64,000 nt of DNA, taken from contig JAXMBX010000008.1 in assembly GCA_046349635.1 (NCBI GenBank), positions 53,398 through 117,397 on the forward strand. Direction: 5' to 3'. Shown in pieces: positions 18,664 to 26,485 of this stretch. Origin of the DNA: JAXMBX01 sp046349635. Lineage in GTDB: Bacteria; Planctomycetota; Planctomycetia; Planctomycetales; Planctomycetaceae. Positions within the stretch are counted from its first letter, which is position 1. Each line of letters begins with the position of its first letter. The notes under the pieces are model-generated. The model saw only the letters and a program-made list of their open reading frames with translations. It had not been told where the DNA came from and ran no database searches. The position numbers were made by a program, and so were the translations under genes.

Positions 18664-21600
18664 TCAGGAGCTTGCTCCCGACACTGTTTTGGCTTTCAGG
18701 GCCTTCAGGCGTTGGCGCGCGGCCTCTGCCTGCTGGCTCGCCGGCCATTTCGCCAGCAGCGACTCATACGACTTGATCGCTTCCGGAACTTGTTTCAGTT
18801 CCTCCTGACAAGCGGCCGACTGGAACAGAGCCCGTGACTGCCACTCCGGGAAATTATACAACAGTTCCACTTTTTCATATTCCGGTTGCGCCTTGGCGTA
18901 CTCTTTCTGCAGCAGAAACGTTTCCGCGATCAGGAACTGGCTCTGGGCGGCGATCTCGCTCCGCTCCGAGACGGGCGACTTCACCACCCGCTCCAAAACC
19001 TCACGCGCTTCCGGGTATTTCGACTGCTGAATCAGGCTCCGCCCTTCAATATCATCCAGCAGGTACAGGACGTCGGATTGCGGTTTGGCGGCTCGAAATT
19101 CCGCCGCGGTCTTGGAGACGTTCACATAGTCTTTTTGGCGGAAGTAGGCATCCGTCAGTAACACCCACACCTGGGGATACCATTTCTCGTTTTCGTATTT
19201 GGCTTTCTGATCGGCAAACTCGCGCAACGTTTTCAAGGCCGGCTCGAACTGCAGCAGATTGATCTGCGCTTCCGCCAGCTTGACCTTTGACTGCGGAACG
19301 TATTTCCCGTCCGGGGCCTGCGTCAACAGCGTCTCCGCATTCCGTTTGACATCCGTCCAGTCCGATTTCTCCACGCCGATTCCCAGCAGTTGATAGAGCG
19401 CCGCCTGTTTCACGTTCTCATCGGACGTCTTGGCATTGGAGAGTTCACGAAACTGCGCTCGCGCTTGATCGATCTTTCCCGCCAGCAGATCGCTCTCTGC
19501 CAGTGTCATCCGGGCATTATCCGCCACGTCACTGTTCGGAAATTGCTGCACCAGCTTCCGGAAGATCTCGTCCGCCCGGGCAAATCTCTTGTGCTGATAG
19601 TTCAGCGACGCCCACTCGTCCAGCAATTTGTCCCGGTCTGCAACATCCGGAAACTGGTCCGCGGCAATTGTGTACGCTGCGTTCGCCTCATCCAGTTTTT
19701 GCAGGTCTCCCAGCAACCGCGCTTTCTGCAAGGACGCGGTAAATCCGAACTCGGTCTTCGGATATTTTCTCAGCACAAGATCGAAACCTTCAATCGCCTC
19801 GGGCTTCTTCTGCTCTTCCTGCAGCGTCTTGGCCTTCATGAACGCCGCTTCCGCCGCGAGAGACGATTCCGGAGACTCCGCGAGCAACTTGTCGAACAGG
19901 TCGCGGGCCGCTCCAAATTTCTTCCGGTTGAACTCGCACCATCCCCATCCGGACAATGCCTTCTCCCGCGACTTTGGATCCTTGGAGAATTTGAGGATTT
20001 CCTCGAACAGTTGCGCCGCCGAGGTCCAGTCATTGTTGGAATACGCCACTTCCGCGATTTCGAGAATGCTCTGCTGCAGGTCGGTCCCGGGATTCGCTCC
20101 CCCCCGCGCCTTTAACTCCATCAACGCTTGACTGGTCAGTTCCTTGTTTCCGGAGTGCGCCGCCGCCAATGCCCGCAACGCCCAGGCCCGTGTCACCTGT
20201 CCCCCCTGGGGTTGTTGGATCAGGTAATGGGAGACCGATTTTTCGACGTTGGCGAGATGCGTCTGGCGAACGTCCTTGCTCGAAGCGGCTTTTCCCAGTT
20301 CCAGTTGGACGGCCGCCTGTAGAATCCAGAACCCGGAAAAACTGTCCGCCCGCTCAGGGGGCATCTTGTTCAACTGCGCCACCAACTGATCGCACTTTTT
20401 AGCCGCTTCTGCATAGTTCTTGGACTGATAATCCGCATACGCCAGGTAATATTGCCCCCAGGCTTTCGTCGTTTCCGACTCGCTCCCTTGCAGCACTTTT
20501 TCGAATTGGGTGCGTGCTGCCGCCAGATCGTTCGACTGTAATTTGAGTCGGCCGCGCAACAGTTCATAGTGCCACCGCAGGCCACTCTCCGGAAACCGGG
20601 TTTCGAAATCCTTAAGCAGCTTTTCCGTCTCCGGAATCTGGCCCTGCTCCAGGGCATTCACGGCGGCGAAATACAGCGCATCATCCGCCAGGTTCCCTTT
20701 CGGCCAATCCGTCGTCACGTTGAGGAATAATTTCTGCGCGACCGCAGGCTGCCCCCGTCTCTGTTCGCAGTCCGCCTGTTGATACAACAGATCCTCGCAC
20801 AGCGGATCCTGCGGTTGGGCCTCACGCGCTTTCGCAAAAATCTCAATCGCCCGGGCGTAGTCTCCCCGTGCCTTGTAGCACAGTCCCCTCCACAACTCCG
20901 CAGCCATCGCCTGGGCCGGAACGTTCGCCGCCCCTTCGAACTGCTTCATTGCGTCGTCAAAACGGGCCAGGCGGTACAGCGCAAAACCGTGATTCAATCG
21001 CGCCAAAGGCAGGAGATCGCTCCGCGGAAAACGGGTTTCGAGCTGCTCGTAGGTTTTGACCGAACCTGCGAAATCCTTGTCCTCAAACTGCCGCGCGCCG
21101 AGATTCAACAATGCTTCCGCAGTCCGGGAGCCGTTCGGATTCTGAATCAGTTCCAGGTAAACCTGCGTGGCATCTTTGTGATGCTGCATCCCCTCCAGGG
21201 CACGCGCGAGACCGAACTTGCTGTCCTCAAGCAGATCCCCTTGCGGGAATTTGGTAATCGCCTCCCGAAAATGGACTTCCGCCTGCGAGAAACGGCCCAG
21301 GCGCAGTTCCGAATCCGCCAGGTAGGGCAACGCCCGATCCACATACACGTCGTTCGGATATTTTTCCAGATAGACGAGCAACTCCTGTCGTGCGGTCGTC
21401 ATCTCATCCAGCAGGTAACTGCATTCCGCAATCCGATATCGGACCTGGGCGATATTTTTGCTCTCCGGGTTGGCATCGGCGAACAGCCGCAGATTGCGCC
21501 GGGCCGATTTGTAATCCTGAGCATTTAGCTCAGAAAAACCCAGGTACAGCCGGGCGGTATTGACCCGGGAATCCTCAGGCCAGTTGGTCAGGAATTTGCG

Positions 21601-21756
21601 ATATTCGGCGACCGCCTGCGGCCAACGCTCCTTTTTGTAATATCCTCCTGCGAGGTCATAGACCTGATCTGCCTCCGTGGCCTGCACCCAACCGGGAAGC
21701 AAAGCCAGACAGACCAGCAGGAAAGAATTGAGCAGGCGAGACTTAGGTGATCTCAT
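18664..21756 (-). CDS. Exported tetratricopeptide-repeat protein, 1030 residues
   Basis: The N-terminus is a signal peptide (basic MRSPKSR, hydrophobic SFLLVCLALLPGWV, cleavage near QATEA). The rest is an almost continuous series of about 20 TPR-like helical pairs, such as QAVAEYRKFLTNWPEDSRV, TARQELLVYLEKYPNDVYV, AIEGFDLVLRKYPKTEFGF and AIKSYESLLAKWPASQQAE. The alternating Y-P-x-S pattern is that of periplasmic YbgF/BamD-type repeats. It probably serves as an extracytoplasmic scaffold. It is the first gene of a minus-strand series (toroid protein, M32 peptidase, TlpA), and the toroid gene 47 bases downstream is the likeliest partner. Confidence 0.85.
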   Translation of the reverse strand: MRSPKSRLLNSFLLVCLALLPGWVQATEADQVYDLAGGYYKKERWPQAVAEYRKFLTNWPEDSRVNTARLYLGFSELNAQDYKSARRNLRLFADANPESKNIAQVRYRIAECSYLLDEMTTARQELLVYLEKYPNDVYVDRALPYLADSELRLGRFSQAEVHFREAITKFPQGDLLEDSKFGLARALEGMQHHKDATQVYLELIQNPNGSRTAEALLNLGARQFEDKDFAGSVKTYEQLETRFPRSDLLPLARLNHGFALYRLARFDDAMKQFEGAANVPAQAMAAELWRGLCYKARGDYARAIEIFAKAREAQPQDPLCEDLLYQQADCEQRRGQPAVAQKLFLNVTTDWPKGNLADDALYFAAVNALEQGQIPETEKLLKDFETRFPESGLRWHYELLRGRLKLQSNDLAAARTQFEKVLQGSESETTKAWGQYYLAYADYQSKNYAEAAKKCDQLVAQLNKMPPERADSFSGFWILQAAVQLELGKAASSKDVRQTHLANVEKSVSHYLIQQPQGGQVTRAWALRALAAAHSGNKELTSQALMELKARGGANPGTDLQQSILEIAEVAYSNNDWTSAAQLFEEILKFSKDPKSREKALSGWGWCEFNRKKFGAARDLFDKLLAESPESSLAAEAAFMKAKTLQEEQKKPEAIEGFDLVLRKYPKTEFGFTASLQKARLLGDLQKLDEANAAYTIAADQFPDVADRDKLLDEWASLNYQHKRFARADEIFRKLVQQFPNSDVADNARMTLAESDLLAGKIDQARAQFRELSNAKTSDENVKQAALYQLLGIGVEKSDWTDVKRNAETLLTQAPDGKYVPQSKVKLAEAQINLLQFEPALKTLREFADQKAKYENEKWYPQVWVLLTDAYFRQKDYVNVSKTAAEFRAAKPQSDVLYLLDDIEGRSLIQQSKYPEAREVLERVVKSPVSERSEIAAQSQFLIAETFLLQKEYAKAQPEYEKVELLYNFPEWQSRALFQSAACQEELKQVPEAIKSYESLLAKWPASQQAEAARQRLKALKAKTVSGASS

Positions 21757-22014
21757 GACGGCAAGTGTCCGACGAGCCAGGGACGCACAGGAATCTCTTC
21801 ATGCAGACACTCAGGCGGTGTCCTTCCGTGGAAGCAAATGATGTTCCAGTGGATGCTCGCTCACGGGGCTGCATTTTTCCTATGTTACTGCTACCAAATT
21901 CATTCGGGCAAGGACGATCGCCGCAAACCCGCCCCGAGAAGAACCTGCCCGCCGTTAAACTCCCCTTGCTCCCAAGGGCATTCCTGCAAACAATGCGCGC
22001 CGTGAACGGCGGGA

Positions 22015-22098
22015 GTGGTCCCTGGGTCTCTGCAACGGTAGAATTGACTGCACGTTTTGAAGGGACCACAGGAGGCGCCGCACCCCTGTGGTCTTTTT
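22015..22098 (+). promoter_or_regulatory. Candidate transcription attenuator before the CpsB-like gene
   Basis: Two perfect 9-bp inverted repeats share one arm. GTGGTCCCT at 22015-22023 pairs with AGGGACCAC at 22061-22069 (loop 37). GACCACAGG at 22064-22072 pairs with CCTGTGGTC at 22085-22093, followed by TTTTT at 22094-22098. The structures cannot form together, so the first would act as antiterminator to the second. The terminator ends 74 bases before the start codon. The controlling signal is unknown. The alternative is the 3' end of a small RNA transcribed from the intergenic region. Confidence 0.5.
22064..22098 (+). terminator. Rho-independent terminator-like hairpin
   Basis: A 9-bp perfect GC-containing stem (22064-22072 with 22085-22093), a 12-nt loop, and five T residues directly after. 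No plus-strand gene lies upstream of it, since the preceding gene points the other way. It must therefore act either in the leader of the CpsB-like gene or at the end of an unannotated RNA. Confidence 0.6.
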
Positions 22099-22172
22099 CC
22101 TATTTTGGCCAGTTTACGAACGGCACACCTCACAAGCCTTGGTAACGGCCTCCAACGCCTGAAAGCGATCCG

Positions 22173-22982
22173 TTGAACGTGGCACAACCCTCCGACCTGA
22201 AGCGTCCCGCCGAACAAAAAAACTCGGAACAAAAAATCGCCCCCGGCAAAATTGACCTCCACAGCCATCTGGTCCCCGGTATCGATGATGGCTGCGCCAC
22301 TCGCGAGGATTCCCTGGCCTGTGTCCGTCAACTGATGGCTCAAGGCTTCATCGGAACGGTCTGCACCCCGCACATCATTCAGGACCAGTTTCCGGACAAC
22401 ACCCCCGCCCGGATCGCCCCCCTGGTGGCGGAGCTGCAGGAGTATCTCATCGCAAATGGTTTGAACTACAGGTTGTGGACGGGTGGCGAAGTGCGGATCG
22501 CCCCCGGCATTCTGAACTGGTTCGACAGCATCGGCATTCCGACTCTCGGCTCGAGCCGCTATGTCCTTCTTGACTGGTGGGAACGCGCCTGGCCGGACTA
22601 TGGATACGGCCTGTTCCGGGATTTGCTGGACGCCAATTATCAACCGATTCTCGCCCATCCCGAGCGGATGGGACTTCCCGAGCAGGAATTGTTCAGCCTG
22701 ATCGCGGATCTACGTGAGATGGGCGTTCTGCTGCAGGGAAACTTCAACAGCATCTCCGGCGGCGAAGGCCCCCAGGCCGCCGCCTGGGCGAAGCAATGGC
22801 TCGAACAGGGAGACTACGACCTGCTCGCGACGGATATGCACCGTCCCGAATCTCTTCCGGGGCGAATCAAGGGGATTCTGCAGGCAGAAGCCGCCATCGG
22901 CCGCGAAAACTTCGCCCAGCGAATGGAAACCCGTCCGAGGGACATCCTGTTCCGAACCGATGCGCAGTCGCACGCCGCCTGA
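22173..22982 (+). CDS. CpsB/CapC-like PHP-domain tyrosine-protein phosphatase
   Basis: A 269-residue protein of the polymerase-and-histidinol-phosphatase (PHP) fold. The metal-binding signature is HSHLVPGIDDG, with His30 and His32. CTPHIIQDQF, ILAHPERM, and LLATDMH follow at the expected places for further metal ligands. Characterised members (CpsB, YwqE) are manganese-dependent phosphatases that dephosphorylate tyrosine kinases controlling exopolysaccharide export; the partner kinase is not in this window. The start is uncertain: TTG at 22173 has GAAAG seven bases before it, and GTG at 22179 is the alternative. The leader carries the attenuator-like structure at 22015-22098. The next plus-strand gene is the permease at 23160. 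Confidence 0.85.
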   Translation: MNVAQPSDLKRPAEQKNSEQKIAPGKIDLHSHLVPGIDDGCATREDSLACVRQLMAQGFIGTVCTPHIIQDQFPDNTPARIAPLVAELQEYLIANGLNYRLWTGGEVRIAPGILNWFDSIGIPTLGSSRYVLLDWWERAWPDYGYGLFRDLLDANYQPILAHPERMGLPEQELFSLIADLREMGVLLQGNFNSISGGEGPQAAAWAKQWLEQGDYDLLATDMHRPESLPGRIKGILQAEAAIGRENFAQRMETRPRDILFRTDAQSHAA

Positions 22983-22996
22983 ATTGGCGGTCCCAT

Positions 22997-23044
22997 CGAT
23001 TGATGCGCAACCACTCAGCGCGATAGACGCGCAGCGCCGACAGG
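22997..23044 (+). repeat. Possible degraded copy of the foldback repeat
   Basis: A 13-base block at 23019-23031 (CGCGATAGACGCG) exactly matches, in inverse orientation, 37999-38011 inside the repeat next to murJ. The flanks match weakly (ATCGAT about 20 bases before it, GACAG just after). Like the two clear copies it follows closely on the end of a gene. The termini are not recognisable, so this is only a candidate. Confidence 0.3.
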
Positions 23045-23159
23045 TTTGGCCCGCATCTCCAGGGAAAATTACGGAAGATCTCCGTCCCGCTCGGGGCCGG
23101 AATGCCCTTTGCGAATGCTTTTAACGATCTGGTGAGCTGCCTGCGGCAGGTCATTGGCG

Positions 23160-25160
23160 ATGATTTCAAATGCATTCCAAAGCAGGCCTCCCATGGAAAT
23201 GTTCCACGTGAAACATTCTCGCGTCCCGAGTCGCCAGCATAAGTTGCTCGTGATCCTGACCGGGACCGTCCTCTGTGTCGCGGTTTTGTGCGGCCTCTAC
23301 TGGGGGCGTCCCATTCTGATTCCGATCGCGATGGCACTCCTCTTGTCGGTGCTGCTCAACCCCTTAGTGCACTTTCTCAGGCATTGGGGACTGGGCCGGA
23401 TCCCCGCAGTCTTTGTGACCGTCATCGTCGCAGGCATTCTGGTTACGGCCATGGGATGGATGGCAACGCGACAGATCACGGGTGTTGTCGCGGAACTGCC
23501 ACAGTACACAACCAAGATCACGACGAAGGTCCGCGCGCTCAAGCAACTCGGCTCGGGAGAAACCGCGCAACGGCTCGCGGGTATGGTGGAACAGGTGAGT
23601 CGGGAACTGGGAGGTCTCTTCAAGCGCGAGGTTCTGCCTCAGCGAAACACCGTGGTCGAAGTTGAAGAGAATCCTCCCCCCGCCCAGGAGGGGGTCGTGG
23701 TCCGTGCCGAGCCTTCCCTGTGGACCAACATCCCGGAATTTGTGGGGTCCGTGTTGGAAACCCTGGGAACAGTCGCGCTCGCGTTTGTTCTGCTGGTCTT
23801 TTTCCTGCTGCAGCAGAATGACCTCCGCGATCGGCTGGTGCTACTGGCGGGACGCGCGCATCTCACGATCACCAGCAAGGCCCTGCAGGACATCTCCGAC
23901 CGGATCAGCACCTATATCACCATGATCGCTCTCGTCAACGGCGGGTTCGGCCTCTCGCTGGCAATTGGATTGTCTCTGATGGGGCTGCCCTATGCCTTTT
24001 TGTGGGGCATTCTCGCCGCTTTCCTGCGTTTCCTTCCCTATGTTGGCCCCTGGATCGGTGCACTCTTCCCGATTGTCATGAGTCTCGCGATTTCCGATAC
24101 ATGGACTCTTCCCCTGGCAGTCTTCAGTTTCGTCCTGATCCTCGAATTGATCACAAACAATGTCGTGGAACCGGTGCTCATCGGGCACAGCACCGGCGTT
24201 TCCCCCACCGCGATGCTGATCTCAGCCGCCTTCTGGCTCTATCTCTGGGGGCCGATGGGACTCATCTTTTCGCCTCCGATCGCGGTTTGCCTCGTCGTGA
24301 TCGGCAAGAATGTGCCACAGCTCCGGTTCCTGAACATTGTCATCGGCGATCAACCCGCGCTCAGTGCGGCTTTGAGCTTTTATCAGCGTTTAATTCTCCG
24401 CAACGAACACGAAGCGGATGAACTCCTGCTGAAGCGCCTCGCAGAAGTTCCCCCTGAGGAAATCTACGACGATTTGCTGATTCCCGCATTGATCTACATT
24501 CGACGGGATGAACAACGGGATCAACTGAACGATCAGGACTATGCCACCGTCCGCCAGGAACTGCGCCGGTCAGTCGCGCAGGTGCGGACTTTGACTCGAC
24601 TTGAATCGAAACAGGAATCGGCCAATTCGCCTGCGCATGTTGCCAATGCGATCGAAGAAAAAACTCCACGCAGAAAAGTGGTCCTCTGTCCTGCGACCGA
24701 CGAAAGTGATTCCGTCGCTTTAGAGATGCTGGCCGAACTGCTGGATCGGAAGAAATGGGATGTGGAACTGATCTCGGATGAAATGCTCGTTTCGGAGCTG
24801 GTAGCGAAACTGTCCGCCGATCCCCCTCACGTGATCTGCCTCGCCCCGTTACCTCCGCGCGGCTTGGCCCATGCGGGCTATTTCTGCAAACGGCTCCGGA
24901 CCGCGCTGCCCGACACACCCCTCATCGTGGGCCGCTGGGGACGGAAACGAACCTTCAAGCTGGACCGGGACCGCCTGTTACACTCGGGAGCGACCGCCGT
25001 CACCCGGACGCTGCTCGAAACGCGACAGGCTCTCAGTTCGTATTTTTCTATTGCGCGGCCTGCGCCAACACGCCCGCATCTTCGCCTCGACGCGGCCTTG
25101 GACTCTCTGGAACAAGACCAAATAATCCTGGCTCAGGCACGCGTGGACCAGGACTCTTGA
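23160..25160 (+). CDS. AI-2E/PerM-type membrane permease with C-terminal B12-fold-like domain
   Basis: A 666-residue protein. About residues 28-370 form an AI-2E family transporter domain with roughly eight membrane segments and signature stretches LLLSVLLNPLVHFLRHWG, GLPYAFLWGILAAFLRFLPYVGPWIG, and LELITNNVVEPVLIG. A charged linker follows. The last 160 residues or so (RRKVVLCPATDESDSVALEML, then VELISDEMLVSELVAKL and PHVICLAPLPPRG) look like a B12-binding Rossmann fold without the cobalamin-ligating DxHxxG histidine. Family substrates are mostly unknown. ATG at 23160 is used; TTG at 23154 and ATG at 23193 or 23199 are alternatives. A parS sequence overlaps codons from 23199. The next gene, a GTPase, begins 107 bases after its stop, or overlaps it if TTG 25157 is used. 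Confidence 0.85.
   Translation: MISNAFQSRPPMEMFHVKHSRVPSRQHKLLVILTGTVLCVAVLCGLYWGRPILIPIAMALLLSVLLNPLVHFLRHWGLGRIPAVFVTVIVAGILVTAMGWMATRQITGVVAELPQYTTKITTKVRALKQLGSGETAQRLAGMVEQVSRELGGLFKREVLPQRNTVVEVEENPPPAQEGVVVRAEPSLWTNIPEFVGSVLETLGTVALAFVLLVFFLLQQNDLRDRLVLLAGRAHLTITSKALQDISDRISTYITMIALVNGGFGLSLAIGLSLMGLPYAFLWGILAAFLRFLPYVGPWIGALFPIVMSLAISDTWTLPLAVFSFVLILELITNNVVEPVLIGHSTGVSPTAMLISAAFWLYLWGPMGLIFSPPIAVCLVVIGKNVPQLRFLNIVIGDQPALSAALSFYQRLILRNEHEADELLLKRLAEVPPEEIYDDLLIPALIYIRRDEQRDQLNDQDYATVRQELRRSVAQVRTLTRLESKQESANSPAHVANAIEEKTPRRKVVLCPATDESDSVALEMLAELLDRKKWDVELISDEMLVSELVAKLSADPPHVICLAPLPPRGLAHAGYFCKRLRTALPDTPLIVGRWGRKRTFKLDRDRLLHSGATAVTRTLLETRQALSSYFSIARPAPTRPHLRLDAALDSLEQDQIILAQARVDQDS
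23200..23215. other. parS: parS site (ParB/Spo0J binding site)
   Basis: The 16-base sequence TGTTCCACGTGAAACA fits the conserved bacterial parS consensus TGTTNCACGTGNAACA at every fixed position. It lies inside the permease reading frame, where it is read as M-F-H-V-K-H. Chromosomal parS sites bind ParB, nucleate the partition complex and load condensin, and usually cluster within the origin-proximal part of the chromosome. I saw no second copy and no parA, parB or dnaA in the window. Confidence 0.8.
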
Positions 25161-25267
25161 AGGATCGTCTCCGGCGACCGTCAGCAAGGCTTGTTCCCCG
25201 TTGCCTGACCGCCGACAATAGAAAGCAGGCAAGATTATCCACGTCATGGTGTCACGTCAGGGATCAG

Positions 25268-26485
25268 ATGACTTCAACCGGTCCGGAAACATGGAACCAA
25301 TGGTGGGAGTCCTGGGGACATTCCCGGGAAACCCCGGGAGTCTGGGAGACGATGCGCTCCAAGCTCCCCGCCCCCGTGTTCTGGTTGCTGGGGAAAACGC
25401 AGTCCGGAAAAACCTCGCTCATCCGCGCGCTGACCGGTGAAGAGCGTGTGGAAATCGGCAATGGCTTTCAGCCCTGCACCAAAACCGCCCAGATGTATGC
25501 CTTTCCGCCGGAAGGGGAACCGATCCTCCGGTTTCTCGACACCCGGGGTCTGGGAGAAGCCTCATACGATCCCGGTGAAGACCTGGAACTGTTTCAAAAT
25601 CAGGCGCATCTGCTGATCGTCGTGATGAAGGCCCTCGATCATGCCCAGCATTCGATCCTGGAGGCTGTCAAGCGGATCCACTCCCGTCGCCCGGACTGGC
25701 CGATTCTCGTTGTGCAGACCTCGCTGCATGAAGGTTACCCCACGCGCGAAATGCAGCACATCCTGCCTTATCCCTTCGCGAATGGTGCGATCCCGGACAC
25801 TGTTCCCGATGGACTTGCCCGCAGCTTGCGCAGCCAGCGGGAGGTGCTGGAGAAGGCGGGCATAGCGGCGCGGTATGTCCCCGTCGATTTCACACTCCCG
25901 GAAGATGGCTACATTCCTGAGCACTACGGCCTCGATTCGCTCTGGGACGAAATCGAATCCCTGTTACCCCTGGGGTTGCGGGCGATGCTCGCTGAGGATG
26001 AACAGCTGCACGGACAATTGCGCGACGCCAGTTTTCACCGGGCTCACAAGGCAATTCTGTCTTATTCCGTGGCAGCGGGTGCGACCGCACTGATGCCCGT
26101 TCCTGCCGTGGATCTCCCCGCCGTCGTCGGTATCCAGGCCAAGATGTGCCACACCGTCGCCGGCATTTATCACCAGGAACTCTCCATGCAGGGGATCGCG
26201 GAACTCTTCGGCGCCCTCGGGATGGGATTCATGGTCCGCTTGGGGGGACGCGAACTGCTGAAATTCATTCCGGGGATTGGCTCCTCCGTCGCGGCCCTAT
26301 ATGCCGCTGCGACAACCTATGCCCTGGGCCTGACGTTGTGCGCATACTTCAGCCGGATTAAGCGCGGTGCGATACCCCAACCGGAGGAGTTCCGCAAGAT
26401 TTACGATGAGTATTACGCCACCGGCCGGGAACGGTTGCGGGTCTATCTCGAACAAACACGAAAGCCGAGTCCCCCTGCATCATGA
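25268..26485 (+). CDS. P-loop GTPase with C-terminal DUF697-like membrane region
   Basis: A 405-residue protein. The G1 loop is GKTQSGKT at residues 42-49 and G3 is DTRGLG at residues 91-96. The position expected for the G4 guanine-specificity motif reads VVQTSLHEG instead of N/TKxD, so base specificity is uncertain. Residues 265-385 contain hydrophobic segments (SYSVAAGATALMPVPAVDLPAVVG, FIPGIGSSVAALYAAATTYALGL) resembling DUF697/YcjF membrane domains. ATG 25268 is chosen for the AGGGA seven bases before it; TTG 25157 would overlap the permease stop. Its 3' end overlaps the next GTPase by four bases (ATGA). It is probably a membrane-associated GTPase working with its two neighbours. Confidence 0.8.
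   Translation: MTSTGPETWNQWWESWGHSRETPGVWETMRSKLPAPVFWLLGKTQSGKTSLIRALTGEERVEIGNGFQPCTKTAQMYAFPPEGEPILRFLDTRGLGEASYDPGEDLELFQNQAHLLIVVMKALDHAQHSILEAVKRIHSRRPDWPILVVQTSLHEGYPTREMQHILPYPFANGAIPDTVPDGLARSLRSQREVLEKAGIAARYVPVDFTLPEDGYIPEHYGLDSLWDEIESLLPLGLRAMLAEDEQLHGQLRDASFHRAHKAILSYSVAAGATALMPVPAVDLPAVVGIQAKMCHTVAGIYHQELSMQGIAELFGALGMGFMVRLGGRELLKFIPGIGSSVAALYAAATTYALGLTLCAYFSRIKRGAIPQPEEFRKIYDEYYATGRERLRVYLEQTRKPSPPAS

Larger units (their letters stand above)
21757..22172 (+). other. Divergent intergenic region with orphan terminator
   Basis: 416 bases between the divergent TPR gene and the CpsB-like gene. It is open in one plus-strand frame for 126 codons, but that frame has no ribosome binding site and no family resemblance, so it is not called. 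The last 160 bases hold two overlapping inverted repeats and an intrinsic-terminator shape, listed separately. The first 250 bases should contain the promoters of both flanking genes; I could not pick convincing -35/-10 pairs. Confidence 0.5.

Noticed and set aside
21765..22145. Plus-strand frame of 126 codons in the intergenic region before the CpsB-like gene
   Set aside because: No ribosome binding site, and it runs through the terminator-like hairpin.
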